64,000 nucleotides of DNA from Siphonodentalium dalli (GCA_032622095.1 CP136062.1:54727849-54791848); one strand, 5' to 3'; counted from the stretch's first letter, positions 40,698 to 54,736 are shown. Numbers and translations: made by a program. The notes: generated from the sequence alone by a model not told the origin.

Positions 40698-42560
40698 GCG
40701 GAGCTCGCGGTGAGCGTTACGTAATTAATTATCACCTCCCTAGTCCAAAATATATTCTCGAAATTGCTGCTCAAATTGGCAAATGAGCAGCATCATTTTA
40801 TTTAACGGAAATTTCATCGAAATTCAACCCGTCGATTGTAAAAATTGGCCCAGAGAAAGTAAAGATACCAATATACCGCGATTACTCATAAAAATAACTT
40901 ATATATGGGAGTAGGAATGGTACCGATACACGTGCATTATTTCAAGAAGGGTGCTAACTTAATACTAAATAACTCGAATATTTTGACAATAACATATGAC
41001 TATATATATTTATTGAATCTTATAGATTTACATCTTCCTGTTGTTAGATCGAAAATATCTTGATAAATATCTTGATAAATGTTCAATTTAGTTTCAATTT
41101 AGAATTTGTCTGGTATCAATGTCCGTTTAGTTTTAAACGAACATTCGAACGTTGTGTCGGATCAGAACCTTTCAACTTATTTTACTCCAATATATTTACA
41201 CGAATATATGAATATTTAATATGTGTTAAAAGAATAATATATTCTGACCTGATATAATTCGTTACATGGAAACTATTTCGATGGATGGATGGCTTGGTTT
41301 TGCTAATTCTTTCATACATGTATAATCGATATCCGTAACCAGCGCAGAGGGCTTCTGCTCAAAATGTCCCTATTTTAAATTTGATTTTACTGCAATATTT
41401 TGTTTACAGAAATATGTGATTATGTTTTATATATATTAAACGAATATAATATTCAAACTGATAATCGGTCGTTACAAGCATGGCAATTATGTCCACGGAA
41501 ACTTATTTATTGTCAGTTTTGTTAACCAACATGATGTGGTGGGGTTAGGGTATTTACTGCTATTGATGACCATAACCTGCGTGTGTGTATATTCGACCTC
41601 ATGTCAAGTGCCCTCCCATAAGTTTTACGATAATATTTATTTTTATATACTTTATTGAAATTAATTAACGTATGGGTCAATTCAAGTTTCAACTTTTAAA
41701 ACACAGTGGCCAGTTATTAGTTGGTCAGCTGATTATGAAACACCAGTGTTTTGAAAACGCATTGGCTTCTTCCTAGAATTATGATATAACACCATGCGGA
41801 CACCATCGAAAACAAAGAGGTCAGCTAAATTAAGTACACTTAGACAAATAGTGTAGATAAGGTTCGTGTTGGGGCTTAGTGTGGTATTGCAAAATTGAGT
41901 TTATTTAATTTAAATTAAAAATTTTGCAAATGATTTTTCACCAATGCAAATGAAATAGTCCTTGTAAATTCAATAAAGAAACTAAAATTAAAATTAATTG
42001 TTTTGAAAGTTATATATATCAATACAACTATAATGGTAACTAAAACAAGATCAGTAGGAAGACGACCAATCCTGACCATACTGCCCCTGTACAAAACAAA
42101 TTATCCACTTGTTATCACTGTCGTGCAATCGTCCGTATACCGCGATTAGAAACTGTACTCTGTAACCGATGTCCCATATCCGCAAACTCCGTGTGAAATT
42201 GTCTCTCCGATGTGCAATGCATCATGCATGTATGGGCGTAGGACGTGGAGTCTATGTTGTGTACAAATCATGCAATGCATGTAGCCCTGTTCAGTTATCA
42301 CTGTAATTATATATTCCGCAGGCACCCGGAAATTAATAACGGACGGACAAAAATGAGACAATGGGCTAATCAAGCCATTGTTTAGAGATTATCAAAAGGG
42401 TGCCATTTCCTGCTATGCATTTTAAAAAGCGGCGATGGTTGAAGTCAGTGCTCAAGAAACCGCCGATTTTTTTTATATGAGATATGGACATTTGAATTAA
42501 ATTAACTCATTCGATGTCAGATTCGGTCGTACCAAGAAGGGGAATGTTCCCCGCCTGTGC
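40698..42560 (+). repeat. Tandem triplication, unit 2
   Basis: Full-length unit: gagctcgcggtgagcgttac to ggggaatgttccccgcctgt. Relative to unit 1 it lacks 7 bp near 40873, which breaks the shared frame. A second frame (42168-42386 region) matches unit 3 but is also shifted. Confidence 0.9.
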
Positions 42561-42624
42561 ATTGGGTATGTGGCATCGAAACCACCCGCGCGTACAATGA
42601 AATATATATTTATATTGGAGGAGG

Positions 42625-44528
42625 AGCTCGCGGTGTGTGCGTTACGTAATTAATTATCACCTCCATAGTCCAAATTATATTCTTGAAATTGCTGCTCAAA
42701 TTGGCAAATGAGCAGCACCATTTTATTTAACGGAAATTTCATTGAAATTCAACCCGTCGATTGTGAAAATTAAAGACACCACCACACCGCGATTATTCAT
42801 AAAAATAACTTATATATGGGAGTCGGAATGGTACCGATACACGTGCATTATTTCAAGAAGGGTGCTAACTTAATACTAAATAACTAAACTATTTTGACAG
42901 GTACATATGACTATAATCACTATATATATTTATTGAATCTTATAGATTTACATCTTCCTGTTGATAGATCGAAAATATCTTGACGGAACCTTTGATAAAT
43001 GTTAATTTAGTTTCAATTTAGAATTTGTCTGGTATCAATGTCCGTTTAGTTTTAAACAAACATTCGAACGTTGTGTCGGATCAGAAACTTTCAACTTATT
43101 TTACTCCAATATATTTACACGAACTTATGAATATTTAATATGTGTTAAAAGAATAATATATTCTGACCTGATATAATTCGTTACATTTATAATCGATATC
43201 CTTAACCAGCGCAGAGGGCTTCAGCTCAAAAGGTCCCTATTTTAAATTTGATTTTACTGCAATATTTTGTTTACAGAAATATGTGATTATGTTTTATATA
43301 TATTAAACGAATAAAATATTCAAAATGATAATCGGTCGTTACAAGCATGGCAATTATGTCCACGGAAACTTATTTATTGTCAGTTTTGTTAACCTGCATG
43401 ATGTGGGTGGGATTATGGTATTTACTCTGTTATTGATGACCATAACCGGCGTGCGTGTATATTCGACCTCATGTCAAGTGCCCTCCCATAAGTTTTACGA
43501 TAATATTTATTTTTATATACTTTATTGAAATTAATTAACGTATGGGTCAATTCAAGTTTCAACTTTTAAAACACGGTGGTCAGTGATAAGTTGGTCAGCT
43601 GATTATGAAGCATTTTAAAAACACATTGCTTATTTATAGCATTATGATATAACCCCATGCAGACACCATTGAAGGCAGAGAGGTCAGCTAAATTAAGCTA
43701 AATTAAGTACAATTAGACAAATAGTGTAGATACCGTTAGTTTTGGGTGATTTTAGTGTGGTATTGAACATTTTTGTTTTTTAAATTTAAATTTAAATTTT
43801 TGAAAATGATTTTTTACCAATGCAACTGAAATAGTCCTGGTAAATTCAAAAAAGAAACTAAAATTAAAATGTATTGTTTTGAAAGTTATGTCCATCAATA
43901 CAACTATAACGGTAATTTAAAAAAGGGCAGTAGGAAGACGACCAATCCTGGCCATACTGCCCCATGTACAAAACAAATTCTCCACTTGTTCTCACTGCAT
44001 GTTGTAATGTAAATGTTTTGTGCGAATAAAGTATCTAATCTGAACTAAAAATAATCTTGGGCAATCTTTGACGGGCAGATGTCCGGGATGCAATCTTCCT
44101 TATCCCGCGATTAGAAACTGTACTCTGTAACCGATGTCCCATATCCGTAAACTCCGTGTGAAATTGTCTCTCCGAGGTCCAATGCATCATGCATGTATGT
44201 GCGTAGGACGTGGAGTCTATGTTGTGTACAAATCATGTAATGCCTGTAAAGACCTGTTCAGTTATCACTGTAACTGCATGTTCCGCAGGCACCCGGAAAT
44301 TAATAACGGATGGACAAAAATGAGACAATGGGCTAATCAAGCCATTGTTTAGAGATTATCAAAAGGGTGCCATTTCCTGCTATGCCTTTTTAAAAGCGGC
44401 GATGGGTGAAGTCAGTGCTCAAGAAACCGCCGATTTTTTTAATATGAGATATGGACATTTGAATTAAATTAACTCATTCGATGTCAGATTCGGTCGTACC
44501 AAGAATGGGAATGTTCCCCGCCTGTAGT
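42625..44528 (+). repeat. Tandem triplication, unit 3
   Basis: Full-length unit, about 1.9 kb from the unit-2 start. It holds two short frames: 43325-43528 (with MVFTLLLMTITGVRVYSTSC, signal-like) and 44134-44352 (72 codons, Cys-containing). The unit-2 counterparts are disrupted. Coding status unproven. Confidence 0.9.
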
Positions 44529-46890
44529 ATGTCTGTATTGCCTCTTTCTAAGGAGAGATTGAATATATTACAATAATATACACAGACGACAGTATAAATA
44601 GTGATGTGGGTTTTGAGAAAAAATAACAGGAATATTGAATGTGATGGAAGCTCAGAATGCTTTGTGATTGGTATGTCGAAATGAGTGATAACTGGACTAA
44701 ACGACAAATTTTCAAGTGTGAAAAACTTTCCAGAAATGGTAAATGGAATCTATGTTGTTTGGAAGATCAGGTAAGCACCAATTGAACATTTGCGATATAT
44801 GTTTATTTATGAAATGCTGATTTATCTCCGATTATTTTGACAGAAACATGCGAATATTTTGTCAATTTCAAAAGCGTTTCTGTGGATATCCGAGTCCGTT
44901 ATCAGATCGAAAATATTTACACATGAACTTTGTTTAGTTTACCTGGTTGTTGATGTGGGACATGCGGAATACCAACAAATTATTGTTTATGTTTTACCGG
45001 TATTTCATTGTTTTATTTTTCTCGTTTTATTTACAAGACAGTTTTTGTTTTACTGTACCACACGCAAAATATTATCAGGAAGTTCCTTATAAGCACTCGG
45101 GTTTTAACTGTCTGTTTCCAATATATCAATCCTCGACGACACGAATATTATCTGTGATGTCAATTTACGAATAATTCCATAATATCAAATGACGGAATTA
45201 TTTAAGATTGATTATGTGATCGAATTGATGTTATTGTACGCATCAAATGAATCAGACTCATTTTACTTGCAATATTATTGAAACATTATATTCTATGCGA
45301 AACACGTACTACCGCTCGATTTAGGGTAGGTGAGAAGTAGATGTGGGTTATGAGAGACACATTTACACAAGCTGGTCAGTGTGCGCGCAATCGGCGTTTA
45401 TAAAAGAAAATTACCAGACATTTGTACCTTAACGTAATTTTTTTAATGAATCCGTGTGAAATATATATTACTGAAATATCTCGCCAACATGGGTGCATTG
45501 GAACTGTTATGTAGAGTGGGATGTCATAATGACAACAAACTGAATAAAACATTTGATGTTTATTTGAATAACATTTTTTACAGTCATCAACAACAATTAA
45601 TTTGTTATTACTATGAATATGGATATGCCACGTACAGCTAATATCACAATTTATCACATAATTAGCCCATAAAACCAGTTTAGTAATTATCGATAAGACA
45701 CACGTGTAATATCAGTGCGTGTGATGACATCACACCATTCTTTAAATGACGTGCGATCGCTGCAGTTTATTATTGTTGTTTTCGATGAATATTTTGCGTT
45801 TATTTGATCATGTGATAAAAGGTATCTCGCACTCGATCTATTTTATACGTAATTTATCAACCTCGTCCACAAAATTTTATTTGAGCCTCGGTAAAAATCG
45901 GTTCAAATCGAATTTAGTAAACTTGGTTGATAAATTCCATATAAAATAGAAACTCATCTGAGATGCTCAATATCTAAAATTAATAAAGTAACATGTTTGC
46001 GGTTTGTATTTGCCCAATTCTCGGGTCAATTGTTCTGTGTACATGTAACCGTTTACTATTTGATATACATGTATGGAGTCCAAATATTATAATGAGAATA
46101 TTGAACATTAAATTAAAATTTAAAACTTTAGGTACGTTTTGAACATTAAATTCGAAATTTTAAAGTGATGTGAAACACTCTGGTAGGCTGATCAAATAGA
46201 AATGGAGAATAATCTTGCTGAAAGTAGTTATTTTTACAAATATTATATCCAAATTGACAAAACATACCGTAATTCATATATATTCATTAAATACAGTGAC
46301 CCCCCGATGGCGAAATCGTTTGTGTTAATTTACCGCCGATAGTTGCCTCCCGAATCGGGAAGTACATTTTACAATTGAGCGTAGTTCAGACGATGTTTTT
46401 TATGATGTGGTACGACGATTTGCTTGAGATTTTTGGCAATGTTAGTAGAATTCTACATTCCCCGAGTTGGCATAGCGCCTGCATACTAACTAAACAATTT
46501 CACGCCCCCGAACAAGTGCATTATATGTCTTTAACTTATGAATTTTTGTAATGTTATATCCAATTTTTCAGCCATTTGTTGGAACACGATATCGCCGCAC
46601 AAACTACCGAAACCATTTGCGTACATGTAATATGAACAAACACAAGAAAATAGTAATGCCAACTAAAATAAAATGCGACAACAAAACATGACACGGATAT
46701 AAAGGCCATAGACACAGATAAACAAATATGCATATATACTTCAATATATGAAATTGTTTTTTATTATAAAAGATTTTATCTGACAATTCTTTATTCATTG
46801 ACGAAATCAATCCGGGCCAAATATACCCTAAAATCGATGTCATCCCACTTTTTTGGATACAGATTCAGTTCAATTTGTGCGATCTCATGC
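44529..46890. other. Stretch without recognised gene
   Basis: A/T-rich, ORFs under 95 codons on both strands, none with a domain or convincing splice sites. I see no repeat copies either. Confidence 0.5.
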
Positions 46891-46898
46891 ACACAACG

Positions 46899-47864
46899 AT
46901 GCCGCACCTTACAGAACAGGATCGTGCGATTGCCATTGGGCTTTTGGAAGCCAATACTCCAGTAAAGCAGGTAGCGCGGAGAATGGGTGTGTCGCCGAAT
47001 GCCATTCGGAAACTACGGGCGAAATTTCAGCAAACTGGTTCGGTGAAGGATCGACCAAAGAGCGGGCGTCCAAAAGTGACAACACCACGCGATGACAGGT
47101 TTATCGCATTGACGGCACTGAGGAGGTGAACACTTACAGGTGCGAAGGACATTTTCGTTATTCCAATGGGCGAAAATATTCATTTTATTTTTTTCGTAAC
47201 GCAACCAATTATGGTCATTCTCATGTTTTTCAGCTGTAGAGATACGAGACCAGGTGCACACAGTCGCTGGTAGAGGGGCCAGAAGACTCAGCCGCCAGAC
47301 CATCCGGAACCGTCTACATGGTGCCCAGCTATACGGGCCCGGCGTTTGGTGAAAAAGGAAGCCCTCCTGGTGCGACACAAGGCAGCGAGGTTGGCGTGGG
47401 CCAGACATCACGCACGCTGGACAAGACGACAATGGTCAAACGTCTTGTTCACCGACGAGACGAGGGCTTGTCTGCTCAACGGTGTGATGTACCGGGACGA
47501 TGTGCTCCTACCACATGTCATCCCACAAGATCAGGTGGATGGTAACCAGCTCGTACTTATGGATGACAATGCCCGCCCCCACCGAGCCCGGGTTGTGAAC
47601 GAGATTCTGATTGCCAATGGGATCGAGCGAATGGTATGGCCAGCAAATTCCCCCGATCTGAATCCCATCGAACACTTATGGGATCAACTCAAGAGGGCTG
47701 TTTACCGGCGAGTTGACGAGGGGACCACTATGGTTGATCTGCGGCGTCTTTTACAAGAGGAATGGGCAGCAATTCCGCAAAACCGTGTAGCAAAGCTTGT
47801 GAACACCATGAGGGCAAGATGTCAACACGTTCTGCATCGACACGGAAGTTACACCAGATATTGA
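46899..47864 (+). pseudogene. Tc1/mariner-type transposase, broken
   Basis: The N-terminal part (46899-47129) has a helix-turn-helix pattern: AIAIGLLEANTPVKQVARRM, then PNAIRKLRAKF and KDRPKSGRPK. After an AT-rich interruption with a TGA (about 47127) comes RRLSRQTIRNRLH, then a frame change near 47335, then the catalytic part to 47864: WSNVLFTDET (first Asp), LMDDNARPHRARVV (second Asp) and SPDLNPIEHLWDQLK (Glu, 34-residue spacing as in DD34E). About 40-50 residues normally found between the first and second Asp are missing. Inactive copy; terminal inverted repeats were not located with confidence. Confidence 0.93.
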
Positions 47865-47869
47865 AGTCA

Positions 47870-48775
47870 CGAACTCAAAAAAATCAAATTCCCTTACCCG
47901 AAATCAATGAATTAAATGTTCTGTAGAATTAAAATTGACCCCTTGTTTGGCTACTTGCTGCTCATTGAACCATGTCGCTATGAATATGTTCACAAATAAG
48001 CGCATCATATTGGTAAATGGACCATTGGAATAAGTGTGAAATTTCACAAATATCCACCCATCATATTGGAATTATTAGTCATTATATGAGGGGGGAACTT
48101 ACTTTTTGTGTTGTGTTTATATGCCACTATATATACCATTTGAAATATGTTATTCCCCTTCAATTGAAAATACATTAGGTTGAATTCTGTTGCATTCTGA
48201 GAGCCATGACATATAACGGGAGAATTTTTTATGATTTAAGATGTTTTCTATTTCTCTAGGGGCATCTTCTGATACAGACGTTTGGAATGGTGATGAACTA
48301 TATATATATGGTGTTTAATCATATTTATGGCACAGATTGTGTTTAAAACCTGATATCCGATGACTCGAAAATTAAGTGGGCCTTACAATCCAATACAAAT
48401 TCACAATTGCAGTTAGGTTCAACTCATACCCGTCTATTCAACGACATTCTGCTTCGCAGTATTCATTAAGAGTTATAGTCCCGCTGTTTTAATCCCACCT
48501 TTAGTTGACGTATTGTTGCCTCTGTGCCTGTAAGATTATTGAGATATAACGCCATACGCGATGACATTAAATCGCATGGAAAGAGCAATTGTGTGGGCTG
48601 CCTGACGTGAATATGTATTGGAAAATAACGTCATACGTAATGACATTAAATCTCAAGGAAACCCGCGAAAAAATAAAAAATATCGTTTATTGTTTCAATG
48701 TTTTAAGTTATTTCCTTCATAAAAAACAGTCTTCGTGATAAAGAACCCTCTCAATATATACTTGAATATAGAATT
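47870..48775. other. Stretch without recognised gene
   Basis: Probably the 3' part of the Tc1/mariner copy followed by host DNA. 'aacgtcatacgtaatgacatt' and 'aacgccatacgcgatgacatt' occur about 75 bp apart (48550 and 48625), a diverged direct repeat. Confidence 0.45.
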
Positions 48776-48779
48776 AACC

Positions 48780-48910
48780 TTTAAAAACAAAAATCTTCGG
48801 AATAACGAACCTTCGGAATAGCGAACATTCGGAATAGCGAACCTTCGGAGTAGTGAACCTTCGGAATAGTGAACCTTCGGAATAGCGAACCTTCGGAATA
48901 GAGACATGTT
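48780..48910. repeat. Tandem array (ccttcggaatagcgaa, 16-17 bp)
   Basis: About seven units; related to 1500-1630, and both arrays end in a gacatg. The ORFs at 48695-48989 are repeat artefacts. Confidence 0.88.
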
Positions 48911-48989
48911 CCCCGTAGCAACCCCTATGGTACCAGAATATGAACGGAAAGATGCATATATAACGCATATTTACCAAAGATAACGACAT

Positions 48990-49850
48990 GACTAGTAAAT
49001 TTTCGGTAGTTCCACAGGACTGGTGCCGGTGCTACTAACACATTGCCTTAAAATATCTGTATGACTGAATCTTGCGAGATAATTGCAGGTTATTTACTGA
49101 CAAGATTCGATAGCATCGATAATGGTGGAACTACATCAACCCTGGTCAAGTGGTCCTGCTAATATGATATGATGCTGGTGGTCCTGCTGAATTGTTATGA
49201 TGCGGGTAGGGCAAACTGATGCCGTTACGAAAAAGTACCGTTATTTTTTCTACTAAAGTTGTCATTTTCGCGGTGTTTGGCTAATCCGAGAGATTTAAGA
49301 AAAAAACGGTGTGTGTATGAAACATTCAAGAACATATATATTTTTGAAAAATAATAACAATGCCTGCGCTGGTGATTCTAAAACGACATGAATATCCATC
49401 GATTTTCAACAGCTAATAAAACCAGTATTAAAAATATTTCGCAATAAATATGTTTTTGAATGTTTGATATGCATAATGGCTTTTCCTGGATATGTTCAGT
49501 TTACCAGAACACTACGAAAAAGTCAAATTAAAATAATATAACGGTACTTTTTGTTAACAGCATCAGTTTGCCCTAACAGCATCATAGCAATTCATGATGC
49601 TATGACCCAACCATATCATGGCACATTAGCAGGACCACTTGACCAGGGGTGTACATATAGTTTGTACTTCTCAAGTAGATAGTAGTTGTGAATATGCATT
49701 TTATAAAAATAATGCATTCGGTTTCTGGTATAATGTAGCGTTCTATACTAAAATGCCTGCAAAAAAATACCTCATAATTTTGCGAATGTATGAACCTTAC
49801 CTTATGTTACCTTACGTTACCTTATGTGGTAACTGGACGCAGGCTCACGC
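48990..49850. other. Stretch without recognised gene
   Basis: 'ggtcctgctaa'/'ttagcaggacc' near 49150 and 49625, with 'acttgaccaggg'/'ccctggtcaagt', form the ends of an inverted arrangement about 0.5 kb long (about 49138-49650), possibly a diverged foldback. No coding exon. Confidence 0.45.
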
Positions 49851-49879
49851 CTCTTTGTCCAGATCATCGATTTCATCTT

Positions 49880-50180
49880 CAGGGGTGACAGAGCAATCTC
49901 TTTTACCCCTTTCATCTAGTTTATGTTCTACGTCTTCGTTCCGGTTTGTTTTTCTATTGCTTCCCGAGGGAGACAGAGCAATCTCTTTTTACCCACTTCT
50001 TCTGATTGTACTGTTATCTACGTTTGTTTTTGATATGTCATCCATATCTTCTGTTATGTGGGGGCCCAGAGCAATCTCTTGTTCCCCATTGACTCATTCG
50101 TTCCGTATTGTTTCTTCATTTTCCAGTGTTGTATTTTCCATAAGGGAGACAGAGCAATCTCTTTTTCCCTTGGCTCCTTT
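49880..50180 (-). repeat. Repeated motif in a retrotransposon 3' tail (gagacagagcaatctcttt)
   Basis: Four copies of 'gacagagcaatctctttt' or close variants (about 49887, 49971, 50069 and 50149) spaced 80-100 bp. They lie directly downstream, on the minus strand, of the reverse-transcriptase remnant, so they belong to its 3' untranslated tail. Confidence 0.75.
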
Positions 50181-50184
50181 GTTC

Positions 50185-50390
50185 CCTTTTTTTGGATAAT
50201 GATTTGTCGATTTCTTCTAGATAATCAAACATCATAGGCTGGTCATGGAAATGGTTATCCAAGCTGTTCTTGAAACCATTTATACTTTCTTCCAGGATCA
50301 CTTCTGATGGTAAACTATTCCATATCTCTGTTATTCAGTCTGCAAAGTAGTATTTCCGAATATCCCTATAGAACCTCACTTTTTCTACTT
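50185..50390 (-). pseudogene. C-terminal remnant of a non-LTR retrotransposon polyprotein
   Basis: The minus-strand frame reads RFYRDIRKYYFAD, stop, ITEIWNSLPSEVILEESING then FKNSLDNHF, then DQPMMFDY. The W-N-S-L-P-x-E-V block followed by S-I-x-x-F-K-N-x-L-D is the standard C-terminal end of CR1/Jockey-like reverse transcriptase ORFs. One in-frame TGA (complement of 50335-50337) interrupts it, and no RT catalytic core is present upstream, as in a 5'-truncated, old insertion. Confidence 0.8.
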
Positions 50391-50399
50391 TCATTTCAT

Positions 50400-50838
50400 T
50401 GAAGAAACCCTATTATAGTTTTCACACATTTTCTGAAATAGTATCCATAATGTCAACATACCAGTGGGTATTAGGCTTAATTATATCAATATGTCTTTTG
50501 GACTAAACACGTAGTACAAATCTGTGTAAGTGTGTGCTATGAAAGCTGTATAGAATCCCGTATATTAGTTAAATATTGTCTATATCTCCCTAAAGTTGTT
50601 TTATATAGTTTCCGGGTATAGAATAATATATGCGACTCGAAGACACCTGTCCGGAAACGATTATATCAATTAATATTGATTTAATATCGATATTTTCTTA
50701 TATAATACCAAACTGATGGGACATTTTTTCGCTTCTTTTTTCATAATTTTTAGATAGAGTTATCCCGTATGGTATTCTCCGGGCGAACGGAAGCCATACA
50801 TTCTCATAACTTGATTGTATGTATCTATATCTATATTT
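50400..50838. other. Stretch without recognised gene
   Basis: A/T-rich; could hold more of the minus-strand retrotransposon but I could not read any conserved motif. Confidence 0.4.
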
Positions 50839-50839
50839 A

Positions 50840-50843
50840 CGAA

Positions 50844-50882
<39 letters not shown>

Positions 50883-53800
50883 GTTCTATAGAAATTCACA
50901 GGGGACCATCTAGATGATGCCAAAGGGGTCTACTAGAAGTACCTTTTTACGAGAAAGATAATGGTCGGGGTTAGAATTTTCTAAAGTGACGCCGTTGTTG
51001 TCAGGGGCAGAAAAGGGGGAGGGGCAGAAAAATAAATTGTCGCCGATTGCCGCCAAATTTATACATAATAATCCCCATGTTATGAGGAATCTAATGGTGT
51101 GGTTTAAATATGGCAAAAGTCGCGCCGTTCGCGTCAGGGGTGCCCGGAAGGGAGAGGGGCAGATTTTTTTCTGTCGCCGATTTCCACCAAACTTATATAT
51201 AATCATCCCCATGATATAAAAAAAACCAACGGTGTGGTTTAAAAGTGCCGTCGTTCGAGTCAGGGATGCACAGAAGAGGAGAGGGGCACCAAAATTGAAA
51301 AACTAATTTTAGCGCCGATCTCCACCAAATTGATATATATTCTTCTTCATGATATAAGGAATCTAATTGTGCGATTTAACAACGCCAAACCCATGATATG
51401 AAAAAACCAACGGTGTGGTTTAAAAGTGGCGTCGTTCGAGTCAGGGGTGCACGGAAGGGGAGAGGGCACCAAAATTGAAAAACTAATTTTAGCGCCGATC
51501 TCCACCAAATTGATATATATTCTTCTTCATTATACAAGGAATCAAATTGTGCGCTTTAACAACGCCAAATTGTTGTCTTTTGGTTGAGAGATTGGGATGG
51601 GTGGGCACTAAATTTTATAATAATTGGTTTAGTCGCCGATTGCCACCACACTTATACAAAATCATCCCCATGGTATGAGGAGTCTAATGGTGTTGCTTAT
51701 ATCTGTCAAATGTGGCCTCATTCGAGTCAGGGTTGCATTGAAAGGGGCGCCAAAATTGATGCACAATATTTTTGCGCAAATTTCCACCAAATTGATACAC
51801 GTTCTTATCCAAGATACGAAGAATCTAATCTTGTGATTTAAAGACGCCATAGTGGTGCTGTTTGTTTGAGAGACGGGGGTGTGGATTGGCACCAAATTTG
51901 ATAATAAAAAAATTGTTTAGTCGCCGATTATCACCAAACTTATAAACAATCATCTCCATGATATCAGGAGTATAATCGTATGGTTTAAGGATGTCATAAG
52001 TTGGGCCATTCGAGTCAGTGGTGAATAGAGATGAGAGGGACACAACAAATTATATCTATATGTTTAGTGCCGATTTCCACCAGACTGATACATATTCTTC
52101 TCTGTGATACGAGGAATCTTATCGTGTCATTTAGATACACCAAATTTGTGCCCTATGGGTGAGAGATATGGGGACCTTAAATTTGATACGAATTTGTATA
52201 CTCGCCAATTTTCACCAATTTCATATATATGCATCTCTAATCTCTAATGAGTCTTAGTGTGTGCAGCTTGAGACTGAAATAGGGACGGGAGGGTCACCAA
52301 GACTGATACAAAATATTTTTACTACTAATTACCATCAAATTCAGACACGTTCTTCTCAAATGATACAAGAAATCAAATCGTGCTGTCTGTCTGTCTTTCT
52401 GTCTGTCTGTCTGTGTGCGTTCTATATATAAATTCACGCGGTACAATCGAGATGGCACCAAGGCGTTCTAAGAGGGGTAGCTGTTTACAAGGAAGATAAC
52501 GGTGCGGGTAAATATTTTCTAAAATGACGCTGTTGGTGTCAGGGGAAGAAAAGGGGGAGGTCGGCAAAATTAAAAATATATCGAGAAATAGTTTTGTCGC
52601 CGATTTCCACCAAACGAATACATAATCACCTTCGCAATATGGCGTTGTTCGAGTCAACGTTGCATCAACAATTGATTTAATAAACTATTTTTAGCCCAGA
52701 TTTCCACCAAATTGATATATTATTCTTCTCTATGATACGAGGAATATCATCGTGTGATTTAAAGACGTCAAATTGCTGTCGGTTGGGTGAGAGATATTGG
52801 TCATAACTATTCTCAGAATTTGTTCAGTTGCTGTTTACCACCAAACATTTATATAATCATCGCCAGTATATCATGCACCCATGAGTCTAATGGGAGTGGT
52901 TTAAATATGTCCAAAGAGGCAAACGCTGGTAGAAATTTATTTGGCACCAATTTCCACCGAATTCATACACGTTTTTCTCTAATGATATACCATGAATTAA
53001 ATCACATTTGGTGTCGTTTGCGTTGCGGATGGCGAGCGGATATGCACTATCATTGATAAGATTGCTATTCGCCTCTATCCACATATACGTTATATACAGT
53101 CACCCAGGCCATCTCCATATCATTTTAAGTAGTTTTGGAAGTTCACATTTCACAATCCCGACATATGGTGACCCACTTAAGTCACTTGAACAATTATATC
53201 TTCTCAACTGTCATATTTATATGGGAATAGCAATCATGGCATTCACAAAATGAGCTAGCAAAAGGAGATACATAGAAGAAGCATTAAACGTATATTTATC
53301 ATTCTACTGAAGAGATACATATATTCGTGCAAACTGGTAGACCCCGAACCGTCAAAGGATTGCATGTATATTATAACAAAATTGAGTATGTTCCATTCAA
53401 TACAGTTTCCATAAAAAGTTACAATTTGTCAAGAGATATGGAAGGCCTGTTCAAAAATAGTGGTCACAGTGTGCAGTCAAATATAGTTTCTTCTGATAGA
53501 CAAGAAAATGCAGTTAGTAGCATAAGACTTTTCAGGATCCTCCCAATACTGCACATCTGACAAGGGATTTATAACAGACTCCTCGACTGACATAAGCAAC
53601 TCAAAATCTCGCTCTGTGTCTGGCACATGTAGCTAATAGTTAGGCGCATCAACATTTCGTTTAAACTGAGAATATTTAGCCAATATATAGCACCATGAAC
53701 AGAGGAGCACCTGGAAATTTCTTTGAAACATCTGTATCTTCATGGAGATAGCCAGGTGTCATCGAGAACTTAGTCCAACCCACTAAATTGATTGATACAT

Positions 53801-54155
53801 CTCAATATTTAAAACCCAATTATCATCGTTTATCGAACTAATGTGTTTATGATATTCATGTATCATATTATAACGTCTAATGTATACGCAGTTGTAAATA
53901 AATAAATACATACTTCATTATTGTTGGAACGGATTAATCGCAGCGACAAACAGAATGACAATTGACAAGGTGATCCACTACTTATATCCCATGACTGTAA
54001 TAATCATGTTTTATGATGCTATTTGAATATACAATTTATGAGAAAACGTATCACACTTTTAAGCAAGAGCATTCTCTATCCCCAACAAATATCCACAGCA
54101 TACTGAGTGTTTCTCATCGCATTAACCTGGGCAACGCCGGGTAACCCAGCTAGTA
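50840..54155 (+). mobile_element. Helitron-like repeat region
   Basis: Begins with (TCTG)n at about 50844-50881 followed by ttctatagaaattcac; the same head recurs at about 52382-52440. From 50990 to 53000 the motif 'tcgccgatttccaccaaa' followed by 'atgata..aggaatctaat' repeats a dozen or so times at about 100-180 bp spacing. The 3' end is a GC hairpin (cctgggcaacgccgggtaac) followed by ccagCTAGT at about 54148-54153. Head with TCTG repeats and hairpin plus CTAGT tail fit a non-autonomous Helitron-type family; the two heads suggest nesting or tandem copies. No Rep/helicase. Confidence 0.6.
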
Positions 54156-54736
54156 TTATACTAAAGACATTCGAAAACAAATCAATGTTAATTGACAGAA
54201 GCAATTCCAGACAGGGGGCTTCGATTCATATGGATATATTAGTTTATACCCAGGAAACTATATAAACTTGTTATAGGAAGAGATAGACAATCTTTAACAG
54301 ACGGGTATACATGAATCCCGCGCTTACTGCCTGATGATGGCCTGAACCCCGCGTAAATATAGAGAGAGGGGTGACATCCTCATAAGTCCTAAAACAAACC
54401 ATATCTGTGTCACCGCAAACGCTGTCGATATTCTATATTTGGAAAACATTTTGGAGAAGATTTACTCTATCAAAGATTTAATGTTTAGAATATTTAATGT
54501 ATAGAATAGTTTATGTATCGAATATTTAATATCTATAATATTTAATGTATAGAACATTTATTGTATATAATAGTTAATGTTTAGCAGAATTGAAATACAC
54601 GGAACTAAGTTAATTGAGAGGTTTAGCATGAAAACGTATAACTTCACCTGCCAAGAAAAATCAGACTCTTCTCTTAATCACGGTGTTGTGGGAAATCGTG
54701 ACCAACCGGATAACACCATGCAGTCCTATAGTTTGT
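54156..54736. other. Stretch with short tandem words
   Basis: 'tttaatgtatagaat'-like 14-19 bp words repeat about six times at 54478-54585; similar words recur at 56140-56180. No gene. Confidence 0.55.

Noticed and set aside
43325-43528. Signal-peptide-like ORF (MVFTLLLMTITGVRVYSTSC) as a gene
   Set aside because: Short, ends in low-complexity A/T-rich sequence, and its Met and frame are lost in the sister unit at about 41545; kept only as a finding.
47126-47233. Possible intron inside the Tc1/mariner transposase (GTGAAC...TTTCAG)
   Set aside because: Removing it does not restore a clean frame, and Tc1/mariner genes rarely have introns; decay or small insertion is simpler.
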